Of a stretch of 64,000 bases of DNA, positions 10,101 to 18,668 are shown piece by piece (the stretch's first letter is position 1; every line of letters begins with the position of its first letter). The translations under genes were made by a program, and so were the position numbers. The notes below the pieces were generated by a model. The model had not been told where the DNA came from and ran no database searches. It worked only from the letters and a program-made list of their open reading frames with translations. Source of the DNA: Sulfitobacter sp. (GTDB lineage: Bacteria; Pseudomonadota; Alphaproteobacteria; Rhodobacterales; Rhodobacteraceae); NCBI GenBank assembly GCA_013002405.1, contig JABDKA010000049.1:16979-80978 (forward strand), read 5' to 3'.

Positions 10101-10361
10101 TTCAAACTGCGTCTTGCTTCAACCGGTGAGACACTTGATGTCCCGGCTGACAAGACAGCCGCTGAGGTGCTGATTGCCCATGGTCATCCTGTCGACATGA
10201 AGTGCGATGATGGCATCTGCGGTGTCTGCCGCTGCGGGGTCATCGCGGGAGAGGTCGAGCACCGCGATTTCGTCCTTTCGGCGGTGCAAAGGAAGGACGG
10301 CATGATCCTGTGCCAATCGCGCGCCCTCGCAAAAGACGGTGAGATCACGCTCGACCTTTGA
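7155..10361 (+). CDS. Fused catabolic-type reductive dehalogenase: corrinoid/2x[4Fe-4S] RdhA module + FNR-like flavin reductase + plant-type [2Fe-2S] ferredoxin
   Basis: CESCNKCARECPAGAI and CTTYRITTEGGAMCGRCMKTCPW iron-sulfur motifs; RQYSMSGDP and GGGIGITPMIAMA reductase motifs; C-terminal CDDGICGVCRCGV...C ferredoxin motif. Start set at TTG 7155 (AGGAG at 7144-7148) because the ORF-track start at 7026 runs through the terminator; ATG 7188 is an alternative. Confidence 0.88.
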   Translation: MTRLFSSKDRPMHLGPYPVEKLRRMVALPDLGKVPPMVPLSFDRPEDPFSIVNAMREHQAMLDTIRGGLVNGVIAVTPDDPLERANHLKSFGYFADAAVVGTCLLPEAALLERPIINPDVAQLAEDLQTKQTKTLASGIDMIMADLKESAAAELPGIEGHSHAIVFLYENPREVRTDEPGICWIRDAQAHRAGLLAAETACVIANYLRLLGHDARGHTVSASDVDLGKLAVAAGLATVEKGALHHPYIRDRFGLAAVTTSFEIAPDQPLASLADQPGSAFGIGWRMAGSAPKNAGNAVPYAKRRFVDGAQPFERLKRVDEPTTYIDEAQVARVPKRTDMFARAQFGDMGKKLQESATGGHYVRKAAPSMAQRRALGAFVLLQDGTPAEEKQEIEPQTAADLIKATSYFLGIDAVGISRCPDWTWYSHDARGEVIDPPHDQAISMVVDQGYETMEGSSGDDWIAVAQSMRAYLRFSLLGGVIAKQIRNLGYSAKAHTVMDGEVLQPPLLLLSGLGEVSRIGEVILNPYLGPRLKSGVVTTDLPMAHDKPIDFGLQTFCESCNKCARECPAGAITAGPKLMFNGYEIWKSDSQKCTTYRITTEGGAMCGRCMKTCPWNLEGIFKERPFRWAAMNVPQLAPALARLDDAVGNGGLNPVKKWWWDLEIREDGGYRPTTKPVNRRDLQRDLDLKYEDQTLAVYPAPLAPHPYPYPFPMDREAGIQAYQAMVSADEHRRRRAQGDERVLHKYTARDESPVLEVEITRAEEMADGVTKYEFQLTDRGDLPVWEAGAHLDLVVAPEYLRQYSMSGDPADRSRYQIGVLREEAGRGGSKLLHRIFDVGRRIFISRPINHFALDPSATKVFLMGGGIGITPMIAMAQTLHRERREFEMHYSGRSRNQMGYLKDLDSFEWSDRVHLHISDEGTRLDLARFFDRYNEGWHVYTCGADRYMTAVLDAAERAGFPEGARHLEYFSVPEVPEYENHPFKLRLASTGETLDVPADKTAAEVLIAHGHPVDMKCDDGICGVCRCGVIAGEVEHRDFVLSAVQRKDGMILCQSRALAKDGEITLDL

Positions 10362-10504
10362 CCTTCCGATAAGGGCATTTCACCTCCTGTTTAATTTGCC
10401 CGGGCCACGATGCCGGTCAAAGCAACCAGTTCTGCTCGGGTCGCCGCGTGGCTTCAGATGCAGGGCCGCAATCAAGGATTTGCCTAAACGCGGCGAGGAT
10501 AAAT

Positions 10505-11145
10505 ATGAACACGCCGAACACCCTGTCGAGCTTTGTTGACCGGATGCCGACCAGCACACTGGAGCAGTGTAATCGGGAAGAGATCCACCTGTCCGGTCCC
10601 ATTCAGGAAGGTGGAGCCCCTGTCCTGCTGGTTCGGAAAAAAGCGCCAAATCGTTGGGGTTTCGAAGGACCTCGATGCCTTTCTGCCCCGCAACCCGCCG
10701 AGCTGCTTTCCCGTCCCCTCATGACACCGGGTGCCGGTCTGGCGGATAAGATCGATGCAGTTGAAGGCGAGCAGCAGGTCCTGCACGGGGTTCTTGAATT
10801 TGGTTTTCCCCGGGGTGGCGTTGAATAGGCCACCGTCCCCCACCTGCACGATGGCAAACGGACCATCGAATTTCTGCCGAATCACAGACCCTCAGCCAAG
10901 GCGGTGCGGAGCAAGATGCGGCTCTGCGGATCAGGCTGGACGTCCACGCCGAGAACGACAAAATGGTCGAGGTCGCGGTGACGGACACTGATCTTGGCAT
11001 TCCTGCGGAGCTTGCGGAGAATGTGATGAAGCCAATGCAAAGGCTGCACAGTCCGGCCGCGTCATTGGGGGATTGGGTCACGGCCTTCTGCAAAGGCACC
11101 GGGGCATCGCCGCCGTCCCCCCAAATCGGTGGATCCCAATCAGCA
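10505..11145 (+). pseudogene. Degenerate bacteriophytochrome/light-sensor histidine kinase: PAS2-domain remnant joined to a HATPase_c remnant, with frameshifts, a stop and a large internal deletion
   Basis: STLEQCNREEIHLSGPIQEGGA resembles the phytochrome N-terminal 'CxREPIHIPGxIQPHGxL'; KKRQIVGVSKDLDAFLPRN lies in a second frame, then AELLSRPLMTPGAGLADKI back in the first; HDGKRTIEFLPN in a third; VEVAVTDTDLGIPAELAENVMKPMQRLHSP resembles the HATPase G1/F boxes. Confidence 0.65.
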
Positions 11146-11146
11146 T

Positions 11147-12589
11147 TCAGCCCGCACCAAAAGCATCCCGCGCAACCTGAGCTGTGACCAGCAGGCCGGT
11201 TTCCATATTGGTGAACTCCAACCGGCCACCGTGCAAAGCCACGATCTCGGAGGCGATGGACAGGCCCAGCCCCACACCCCGCTCCTTCGTCGCGCCGTGG
11301 CCGCGCATGAAGGGCAGGATCACCCGGTCCAACTGATCCGGCTCGATGCCGGGCCCGAAATCGCGGACACTGACCTTGAGCGTGCTCTCCGTATCCGGAC
11401 CCACCTCAACTACCGCGCGGCCGCCGTATTTCAGTGCATTGTCGATCAGGTTGGAAAAGGCGCGCCGCAGCTTGTCCGGCTGCCCCCGCATGAAGCACTG
11501 GTTGTCCGCGCGCACCCGGACATCTTCGGCAGCGGCAAAGATTGACCCGGCAGAGCGCAGATCAACCTCTTCGGGTGCGATGAATTCTACATTTCGCCCC
11601 ACATCGCGGTAGTCATTCACGAGGCTTTCCAGAAGGGAGACAAGCGAGAAGCGCAGGCTTTCTTCCTCCTGCGCGCCGATGCTGAGCAAATCCAACGCAC
11701 CGTCGATGATGCCGGTGATCTCATCCAGGTCCGCTTCGAACCTCTCGTGGAGTGCCGGATCCTCAAGCAATTCGGTGCGCAGCCGCATCCGGGTCACAGG
11801 CGTGCGCAGATCGTGCGAGATGGCCGCAAGCCCGCGGGACTTGCGTTCCTGTTCGTTGCGGAACTGTTCGGTCAGATGGTCAATCCGGTCCCCGATCATC
11901 AGCGCTTCGGTCGAGGCGAGGGGCGGCATGGGGCGCGTGGCCAATCGCCGGATGGCAAGCCGTTGGAAGGGCGCGGCGAGGTTCACGGCCAGCGGCAGAA
12001 AGAGCGAAAGGCCAATCGCGAAACCGGCAACGCCAAGGAGTGCTGTGAGGGTCTGGCTGAACCGGTCCTGCCAGAGACGTGGCGCGTCGATGAAAAGAAC
12101 GTCACCGCCCGGCAGGAACAGCACCAGGCGCGTCTCCTGATCCTGACGGGCAATCGCCTTGGACAGGGCGGCAAGACGGTCCGCGGCGGAAAGGGTGCTG
12201 TCCCCGGTCTGCAGCGCCTGGGGCAGTTTGGCGGGCTGATCAAACCTGATGGCTGCACGGTAGCGGGTCTCATCCAGCTCCAGGATCAGGGGAACGGTGG
12301 CGGTCGGCAGGGCCTCCGGCAGGCTGCGGCGGCGTTCGACCGTATAGGGCGCCCGGGTGTAACTGCCTGGGGCATTCAGGGATTTCGCTGTTTCGCGCCG
12401 GATGATTTCGGCCAGAACCTCACCCGATGTTTCTGCCTCGTTCAGCGCGCTGCCGCGTTTGTTGAAATTGTATACGGACAGCCCCGTTATGACCGCGCCC
12501 GCAACGTAGGCGACCAGCACAAGCAGTGGAAGGCGTTGCGCCAGCGCCTGCGGCAGAAGGCCGATCATGCTTGGGATTGGCCCCTTCAC
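11147..12589 (-). CDS. Two-component sensor histidine kinase (HAMP + HisKA + HATPase)
   Basis: AISHDLRTPVTRMRLRTELL H-box; RRAFSNLIDNALKYGG N-box; VRDFGPGI, GVGLGLSIASEIVALHGG; downstream of the response regulator. Confidence 0.92.
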   Translation of the reverse strand: MKGPIPSMIGLLPQALAQRLPLLVLVAYVAGAVITGLSVYNFNKRGSALNEAETSGEVLAEIIRRETAKSLNAPGSYTRAPYTVERRRSLPEALPTATVPLILELDETRYRAAIRFDQPAKLPQALQTGDSTLSAADRLAALSKAIARQDQETRLVLFLPGGDVLFIDAPRLWQDRFSQTLTALLGVAGFAIGLSLFLPLAVNLAAPFQRLAIRRLATRPMPPLASTEALMIGDRIDHLTEQFRNEQERKSRGLAAISHDLRTPVTRMRLRTELLEDPALHERFEADLDEITGIIDGALDLLSIGAQEEESLRFSLVSLLESLVNDYRDVGRNVEFIAPEEVDLRSAGSIFAAAEDVRVRADNQCFMRGQPDKLRRAFSNLIDNALKYGGRAVVEVGPDTESTLKVSVRDFGPGIEPDQLDRVILPFMRGHGATKERGVGLGLSIASEIVALHGGRLEFTNMETGLLVTAQVARDAFGAG

Positions 12590-12590
12590 C

Positions 12591-13301
12591 TCAGCGCAAC
12601 TTTTTCAGCTCTGCGGCGAACTGGTAGCCCTTGTTGCGCACCGTGCGGATGAAATCCGCGCCATGGACGGCCCCTGACAGCTTCTTTCGCAGGCGGCTAA
12701 CCAATATGTCGACACGGCGGTCTTCGGGTCCCAGCTCCATCTCGAATATTCGCCGCCCGATCACTTCACGGCTGACAGGATCGGGGGAGGCGCCAAGGAG
12801 AAGCGTGATAAGCTGGTATTCGGTCGAACTGAGGGGAACGTGCGTGTTGTCCGGGCTCTGTAATTTCTGGTTTGCCATATCCAGCATCCAACCGGCAAAG
12901 CCAACCGTCCCGGAGAGGCGCCTTTCCGTGCTCTCCCGGCTGCGACGAAGAAGTCCGTTGATGCGGGCCAGCAGTTCGCGCGGGTTGAAGGGCTTTTCAA
13001 GGTAGTCGTCAGCGCCCAATTCGATGCCCTTGATCCTGTTGGCATCCCCCCGCATCGCCGACAGGATGATCAGCGGCACATCGGACTGCCCGCGCACCCA
13101 TCTGCAAAAGGACAGGCCATCCTGCCCGGGCAGCGTGATGTCGACGATGAACAGATCAAACCCGTCCAGGCCCTGACGCTGGCCCGATTCCGCCGTGTCT
13201 GACACCACGCATTCAAAGTCGCGCTTCTTCAGGTAGGTGGATAGAAGCGAGGAGATTTCGGCGTCATCCTCGATGATGTGAACACGGGGCAAGGGTGTCA
13301 T
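12591..13301 (-). CDS. OmpR/PhoB-family response regulator (GltR-like context)
   Basis: MTPLPRVHIIEDDAEISSLLSTYL; DLFIVDITLPGQDG receiver; winged-helix VDILVSRLRKKL...FIRTVRNKGYQF; ATG 13301 with GGAGGGG SD. Confidence 0.93.
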   Translation of the reverse strand: MTPLPRVHIIEDDAEISSLLSTYLKKRDFECVVSDTAESGQRQGLDGFDLFIVDITLPGQDGLSFCRWVRGQSDVPLIILSAMRGDANRIKGIELGADDYLEKPFNPRELLARINGLLRRSRESTERRLSGTVGFAGWMLDMANQKLQSPDNTHVPLSSTEYQLITLLLGASPDPVSREVIGRRIFEMELGPEDRRVDILVSRLRKKLSGAVHGADFIRTVRNKGYQFAAELKKLR

Positions 13302-13443
13302 CCCCTCCTCTGGGATCTGGTCTGGTGAGGCTATCAGCATCCAGTGCGATACAAAATGTAACAAATCCAACCGGTACGGGTGGCGCTGTTTTTGCCTAAG
13401 GTTGCGCAGGCTCAACAGCCCAACACGATTCTGGGAGGAACAC

Positions 13444-14697
13444 ATGACATATTTTTCGAAAGCGCTGGTCAGCGCCGTTGCCCTGACCGTTGCAATGGCC
13501 GCTCCGGCCAAGGCGGACCCCAAGGCCGAGGTGCTCCACTATTGGACATCCGGTGGTGAAGCCAAGGCGGTGAAGGCGCTGCAGGAGGCATTTGCCGCCC
13601 GCGGTGGCGAATGGATCGACGCACCGGTGGCCGGTGGCGGCGGTGACGCGCAGGCGGCCGTTCTGCGGGCGCGCGTGCTGGCTGGCGATCCGCCAGCGGC
13701 CGTACAAATCAAGGGCCCCAATATTCAGGAGTGGGCCGAGGCCGGTGCACTGGCAGACCTGTCCGATGTGGCAGAGGCCCAGAACTGGGACGCGGTGTTG
13801 CCCCAGACCATTCAGGATATCGTCAAGTACGAAGGCAACTACGTGGCCGTTCCGGTGAACGTACACCGGGTTGACTGGATCTGGGCCAACCCCGAGGTGC
13901 TGGCGAAGGTTGGTGCCGACGTGCCGACAACATGGGACGAATTCAACGCGACAGCGGACAAGCTGCTGGCGGCCGGGATCATCCCTCTGGCCCACGGCGG
14001 ACAGCCCTGGCAAGACGCGACTGTCTTTGAAACCGTTGTGCTGGGCATCGGCGGTGTGGACTTCTACCGCAAGGCGCTGGTGGATCTGGACATGGACGCG
14101 CTGGGCTCTGACACGATGGTCGCGGTCTTCGACCAGATGCGCAAAATGCGCGGCTATGTGGACCCCGACTTCCCGGGCCGCGACTGGAACCTGGCGACGG
14201 CCATGGTGATGCGCGGTGAGGCCGCCATGCAGATTATGGGCGACTGGGCCAAGGGCGAGTTTGCCGCAGCAGGGTTGGAGCCGGGCAAGGACTATGTCTG
14301 CGCGCCGACACCTTCCGAGGGGGGCTACCTACTCAACTCTGACAGCTTCGCGATGTTCAACGTCTCTGGCGCGGACCAGGTGGAAGGCCAGAACCTTCTG
14401 TCCGAACTGATCCTCGGAACCGAGTTCCAGGAGACATTCAACCTCTTCAAGGGCTCCATTCCCGCCCGTACGGACGTACCGCGTGGTGAGTTCGACGCCT
14501 GTGCAATCAAGTCGATGGATGACATGGTTGCGGCGGCCGACGGCGGTACCCTTCTGGGCTCCATGGCGCACGAGATCGCACAGGCCGGTGCCGTCCGCGG
14601 CGCCTTCATCGACGTGGCCACGGCCCACTTCAACTCGGACATGTCCTCTGAAGAAGCGGTCGAAAAGCTGGTCTCTTCGATCAAGCTCGCGATGTAA
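13444..14697 (+). CDS. ABC transporter sugar (probable glucose/mannose) substrate-binding protein
   Basis: Signal peptide MTYFSKALVSAVALTVAMAAPAKA; VLHYWTSGGEAKAVKALQEAF family-1 solute-binding features; GtsA-like; followed by two permeases and an ATPase. Confidence 0.92.
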   Translation: MTYFSKALVSAVALTVAMAAPAKADPKAEVLHYWTSGGEAKAVKALQEAFAARGGEWIDAPVAGGGGDAQAAVLRARVLAGDPPAAVQIKGPNIQEWAEAGALADLSDVAEAQNWDAVLPQTIQDIVKYEGNYVAVPVNVHRVDWIWANPEVLAKVGADVPTTWDEFNATADKLLAAGIIPLAHGGQPWQDATVFETVVLGIGGVDFYRKALVDLDMDALGSDTMVAVFDQMRKMRGYVDPDFPGRDWNLATAMVMRGEAAMQIMGDWAKGEFAAAGLEPGKDYVCAPTPSEGGYLLNSDSFAMFNVSGADQVEGQNLLSELILGTEFQETFNLFKGSIPARTDVPRGEFDACAIKSMDDMVAAADGGTLLGSMAHEIAQAGAVRGAFIDVATAHFNSDMSSEEAVEKLVSSIKLAM

Positions 14698-14772
14698 GCC
14701 TTCTCCCAACGCGGCCTGGCCTCATTCGGGGTCGGGCCGCGCACCTTTACAGAGGTCGAGGAGAGGACAGTC

Positions 14773-15669
14773 ATGTCACGCCCCCCCATTCCCTTTACGG
14801 ATCGCATCGCCCGGGCGCTGCCGCAGATCGTCGTGGCCCCTTCATTTGCCGCGATCCTGTTCTTCGTCTACGGCTTTATCGCCTGGACCGGTTATATCTC
14901 GATGTCCAAGTCGAAGATGCTGCCAAACTACGATTTCGTCGGCATTCGTCAGTACTGGCGTCTTTTTCAGATGGACCGCTGGTCAGTCGCGCTGGAAAAC
15001 CTCTTCATCTTCGGATTCCTTTTCATCGCGGTCGCCATCGTCATCGGCTGTCTGCTGGCTGTCCTGCTGGATCAGCGCATCCGGGCCGAAGGTTTCATCC
15101 GCACCATCTATCTCTACCCGATGGCGATTTCCTTTATCATCACCGGAACGGCCTGGAAGTGGATCATGAACCCATCGCTGGGTCTGGAAACGGTCGTGCG
15201 CGGCTGGGGCTGGGAAAGCTTCCGCTTTGGCTGGACCAACGATGAAACGCTCGCCGTTTACGCGCTGGTCATGGCCGCCGTCTGGCAAAGCGCGGGCTTC
15301 GTGATGGCGCTGTTCCTCTCCGCCCTGCGGTCGGTCGATCAGGACATCATCAAGGCGGCGAGCCTGGATGGCGCTTCCCCCTGGAAAATCTACACCCGCA
15401 TCATCTTGCCCTCCATGAGGCCTGTCTTCATGTCGGCCGTGGTGATCCTGGCCCACCTTGCGATCAAGAGCTTCGATCTGGTCGTGGCGCTCACCGGCGG
15501 CGGTCCTGGCTATGCCTCAACCCTGCCCGCAAATTTCATGTACGAGATGACCTTCCGCCGGAATGAGATCGGCGTGGGTGCGGCCTCTGCCATGGTAATG
15601 CTGGCGACGGTGGCGGCGATCATGGTGCCCTACCTTTATTCTGAATTGCGGGGGAAGAAGCATGTCTGA
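14773..15669 (+). CDS. Sugar ABC transporter permease
   Basis: Multi-TM, EAA loop DIIKAASLDGASPWKIYTRIILPSMRP. Confidence 0.93.
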   Translation: MSRPPIPFTDRIARALPQIVVAPSFAAILFFVYGFIAWTGYISMSKSKMLPNYDFVGIRQYWRLFQMDRWSVALENLFIFGFLFIAVAIVIGCLLAVLLDQRIRAEGFIRTIYLYPMAISFIITGTAWKWIMNPSLGLETVVRGWGWESFRFGWTNDETLAVYALVMAAVWQSAGFVMALFLSALRSVDQDIIKAASLDGASPWKIYTRIILPSMRPVFMSAVVILAHLAIKSFDLVVALTGGGPGYASTLPANFMYEMTFRRNEIGVGAASAMVMLATVAAIMVPYLYSELRGKKHV

Positions 15670-16546
15670 TCACACCTACTCCCCCGCCCAAGGCCAGTCC
15701 GTCCTCTGGATGCGGCTCTTGCTTTGGGCGCTGCTGATCCTCTTTGCGATCTGGTTCCTGCTGCCTGCCTATGTGGTCGTTGGAACCTCGCTCAAGGATC
15801 TTGAGGAAATCCGCGGGGGCTCACTCCTTGCCCTCCCGCATGAGCTGAACTTCAGCGCCTGGAAACATGCCTGGAACGAGGCCTGCATCGGTGTCCGGTG
15901 CACCGGGTTGGAGCCGTATTTCTGGAACTCCGTCTTCATGGCCCTTCCGGCTGTCTTCATCTCAACCCTGCTGGGTGCGCTGACGGGTTATGCCCTGACC
16001 AAGTTTCAGTTTCGCGGGGCCAACATGATTTTCGCGCTGATCCTCTTTGGCTGTTTCGTGCCCTTCCAGGTGGTGATCCTGCCCATGGCTCAGACTTTGG
16101 GACGGCTGGGCATCACCAACACTGTCTATGGTCTGATCCTGGTTCACTCGGTCTATGGTCTGGCCTTCACCACGCTTTTTTTCCGCAACTACTATGTCAC
16201 CATTCCCGATGAACTGGTGCGCGCGGCTACCATCGACGGGGCGGGGTTCTTCACCATCTTTCGCCGGATCATTCTGCCCCTGTCACCACCCATCATCGTG
16301 GTGTCTGTCATTTGGCAGTTCACCCAGATCTGGAACGATTTCCTCTTCGGGGCCTCCTTCACCACCGGCGGCGCGCAGCCCATCACGGTGGCGATGAACA
16401 ACCTTGTGAATACCACCACGGGCGTCAAACAGTACAACGTCGATATGGCCGCGGCCCTGATCACCGCCGCGCCCACGCTTTTCGTCTATATCGTCGCGGG
16501 CCGCTATTTCGTGCGCGGGCTGACGGCGGGATCGGTCAAAGGATAA
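15662..16546 (+). CDS. Carbohydrate ABC transporter permease
   Basis: Multi-TM, EAA loop [27 protein letters not shown]; overlaps upstream permease. Confidence 0.93.
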   Translation: MSDHTYSPAQGQSVLWMRLLLWALLILFAIWFLLPAYVVVGTSLKDLEEIRGGSLLALPHELNFSAWKHAWNEACIGVRCTGLEPYFWNSVFMALPAVFISTLLGALTGYALTKFQFRGANMIFALILFGCFVPFQVVILPMAQTLGRLGITNTVYGLILVHSVYGLAFTTLFFRNYYVTIPDELVRAATIDGAGFFTIFRRIILPLSPPIIVVSVIWQFTQIWNDFLFGASFTTGGAQPITVAMNNLVNTTTGVKQYNVDMAAALITAAPTLFVYIVAGRYFVRGLTAGSVKG

Positions 16547-16550
16547 TCTC

Positions 16551-17669
16551 ATGGCTTCTCTGACAATCAAGAACGCGGTCAAACGCTACGGCAACGTCGA
16601 GGTTCTCAAGGGCGTCGATATCGACCTTGAGGATGGAGAGTTCCTGGTGCTGCTCGGGGCCTCCGGCTGCGGCAAATCCACCCTGTTGAACATGATCGCG
16701 GGGCTGGAAAGCGTGACCGAAGGTGAGATCATGATTGGTGACCGGGTCATCAACGACGTCCATCCCAAGGACCGCGACATCGCGATGGTGTTCCAGTCCT
16801 ACGCGCTTTACCCCAACATGTCGGTTGGCAAGAACATCTCCTTCGGGCTGGAAATGCGCGGCGTGCCCAAGAAGGAGCGGGACCAGGCGGTGCAGGAGGT
16901 GGCGAAGATGCTGCAGATGGATCACCTGCTGGACCGCAAACCGTCACAGCTTTCCGGTGGTCAGCGGCAGCGGGTGGCCATGGGCCGCGCCTTGGTGCGG
17001 CGGCCTGAGGTATTCCTGTTCGACGAACCGCTTTCAAACCTTGACGCCAAGCTGCGCCTTGAGATGCGGACCGAGATCAAGCGCCTGCACAAGCGGCTGA
17101 ATGCGACCATGGTATATGTCACGCACGACCAGATCGAGGCGCTGACGCTGGCCGACCGTATCGCGATCCTGAAGGACGGTGAGGTCCAGCAACTGGGCAC
17201 CCCGGCTGAGATTTATGACCGTCCGGTGAATATGTTCGTTGCTGGCCTTGTCGGCTCACCACCGATGAACTTCATTGAGGCGACGGTGGTGCGCACCGAT
17301 AGTGGATACGCCGCTGAGGTCATGGTCCGCGCCGCAGGGGCGGATCAGACAGTCCTTCTCGACCTTGATGCGCAGGCGGCGGATGTCTCTGACCGGGTGG
17401 GGCGAAAGATCATCGTGGGATTGCGCCCCGAAGCGATCACCCAGGCCGGTCAAAAGGCGGGCGGCGATGCACAAAGCTTTCCCTCCGACATCGACGTGAC
17501 CGAGGCAACGGGGGCTGACACGCTTTGCGTGCTGCACTGGAATGGCAAGGAAGTCATGGCGCGGGTCAGTTCCGGCTATGCCCAGATCATCGAAGGGACG
17601 ATGGATTTTGCCGTGGACATGAGCCGCGCGAGCCTGTTCGATCCAGAAACCGAGAAGCGGCTGGACTGA
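16551..17669 (+). CDS. Sugar ABC transporter ATP-binding protein (MalK/UgpC family)
   Basis: GASGCGKST Walker [34 protein letters not shown]-terminal TOBE-like region. Confidence 0.95.
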   Translation: MASLTIKNAVKRYGNVEVLKGVDIDLEDGEFLVLLGASGCGKSTLLNMIAGLESVTEGEIMIGDRVINDVHPKDRDIAMVFQSYALYPNMSVGKNISFGLEMRGVPKKERDQAVQEVAKMLQMDHLLDRKPSQLSGGQRQRVAMGRALVRRPEVFLFDEPLSNLDAKLRLEMRTEIKRLHKRLNATMVYVTHDQIEALTLADRIAILKDGEVQQLGTPAEIYDRPVNMFVAGLVGSPPMNFIEATVVRTDSGYAAEVMVRAAGADQTVLLDLDAQAADVSDRVGRKIIVGLRPEAITQAGQKAGGDAQSFPSDIDVTEATGADTLCVLHWNGKEVMARVSSGYAQIIEGTMDFAVDMSRASLFDPETEKRLD

Positions 17670-17693
17670 CCCCGCACCGGTCGGGAGGCGAAG

Positions 17694-18668
17694 ATGTGGC
17701 ACCTTGTTGCGGATGTGGGCGGTACGAACATGCGGCTTGCGGCCCTGTCGCCGGAAGGCGCGATATTGGAGCAGTGCTCCTTCGCCAGCGCCGATGCGCA
17801 GACGGTGCCTGACGCCTGCGCCGCATTCATTTCGGGGCGCGGCGCCGATCCGGCCTGGATCGTGGTGGCGGCGGCGGGTCCGGTTCGGGAAGGTGCGGTC
17901 AAGCTGACGAATGTGCACCAGACCCTGACGGAGGCGCAGTTGGCTGCGATTTGCCCGTCGGCCACCGTCCGCATTCTGAATGATTTCGAGGCGGCGGCCT
18001 GGTCACTGGCGACAGTCAGCCAGAAAGACGTGGAAATGCTTCGGGGTGCCTTGGACAATCGGAAGGCACCCCGTCTGATCATCGGTCCCGGGACGGGGCT
18101 GGGCGTGGGTGCCTTGATCTGGGCGCAAGGTCAGCCGCAGGTAGTCGCAGGCGAGGGCGGTCACGTGAGCCTGGCCCCTCGAACCTTTGAGGAAAGCCCC
18201 TATTTCGAGGCGCTTGTGGCCGCCCAGCCAGATTTCCGCATCGGCAACACCCTCGCTGTTGAGGCGGAGGCGATCCTGTCGGGGACCGGCATGCCCCACT
18301 TCTACCGCGCCATTGCGCAGGTGGAGGGGCAGGCGGCACCGCTTATCGGATCAGGGGAAATCTTTGCGGCCGCACGCGACAGACGTGACGGAGCGGCAGT
18401 GCGAGCAGTGACGCTTTTTCGGGACTACCTCGGCGGACTTGCAGGCGATCTGGGGCTGGCCTTCGGGGCCTGGGGCGGCATTTTCCTCACCGGCGGTGTG
18501 GCTCAGTCAAACCGCTGGCTCTTTGACGACGCTTTTCTGTCGGCGGTGAACGCGGGCGGACGGCACACTGCCTGGCGCGAGCGGTTGCCCGTCTGCCTTT
18601 ACCAGGATGCAAACTTTGGCCTGCTGGGCGCACGAAACTACATCGCGGCGCGGGAGCGGGGGGCATGA
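17694..18668 (+). CDS. glk: Glucokinase
   Basis: LVADVGGTNMRLAAL ATP-binding motif; LIIGPGTGLGVGALI; AGEGGHVSLAPR. Confidence 0.88.
   Translation: MWHLVADVGGTNMRLAALSPEGAILEQCSFASADAQTVPDACAAFISGRGADPAWIVVAAAGPVREGAVKLTNVHQTLTEAQLAAICPSATVRILNDFEAAAWSLATVSQKDVEMLRGALDNRKAPRLIIGPGTGLGVGALIWAQGQPQVVAGEGGHVSLAPRTFEESPYFEALVAAQPDFRIGNTLAVEAEAILSGTGMPHFYRAIAQVEGQAAPLIGSGEIFAAARDRRDGAAVRAVTLFRDYLGGLAGDLGLAFGAWGGIFLTGGVAQSNRWLFDDAFLSAVNAGGRHTAWRERLPVCLYQDANFGLLGARNYIAARERGA

Noticed and set aside
10484-10885. 133-aa minus-strand ORF (10484..10885) as a real gene
   Set aside because: It is antisense to the phytochrome-like remnant and shows no recognisable domain; the plus-strand combined-frame reading is more informative.
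11747-12652. 301-aa plus-strand ORF over the histidine kinase
   Set aside because: Shadow ORF; the minus strand encodes conserved kinase boxes.
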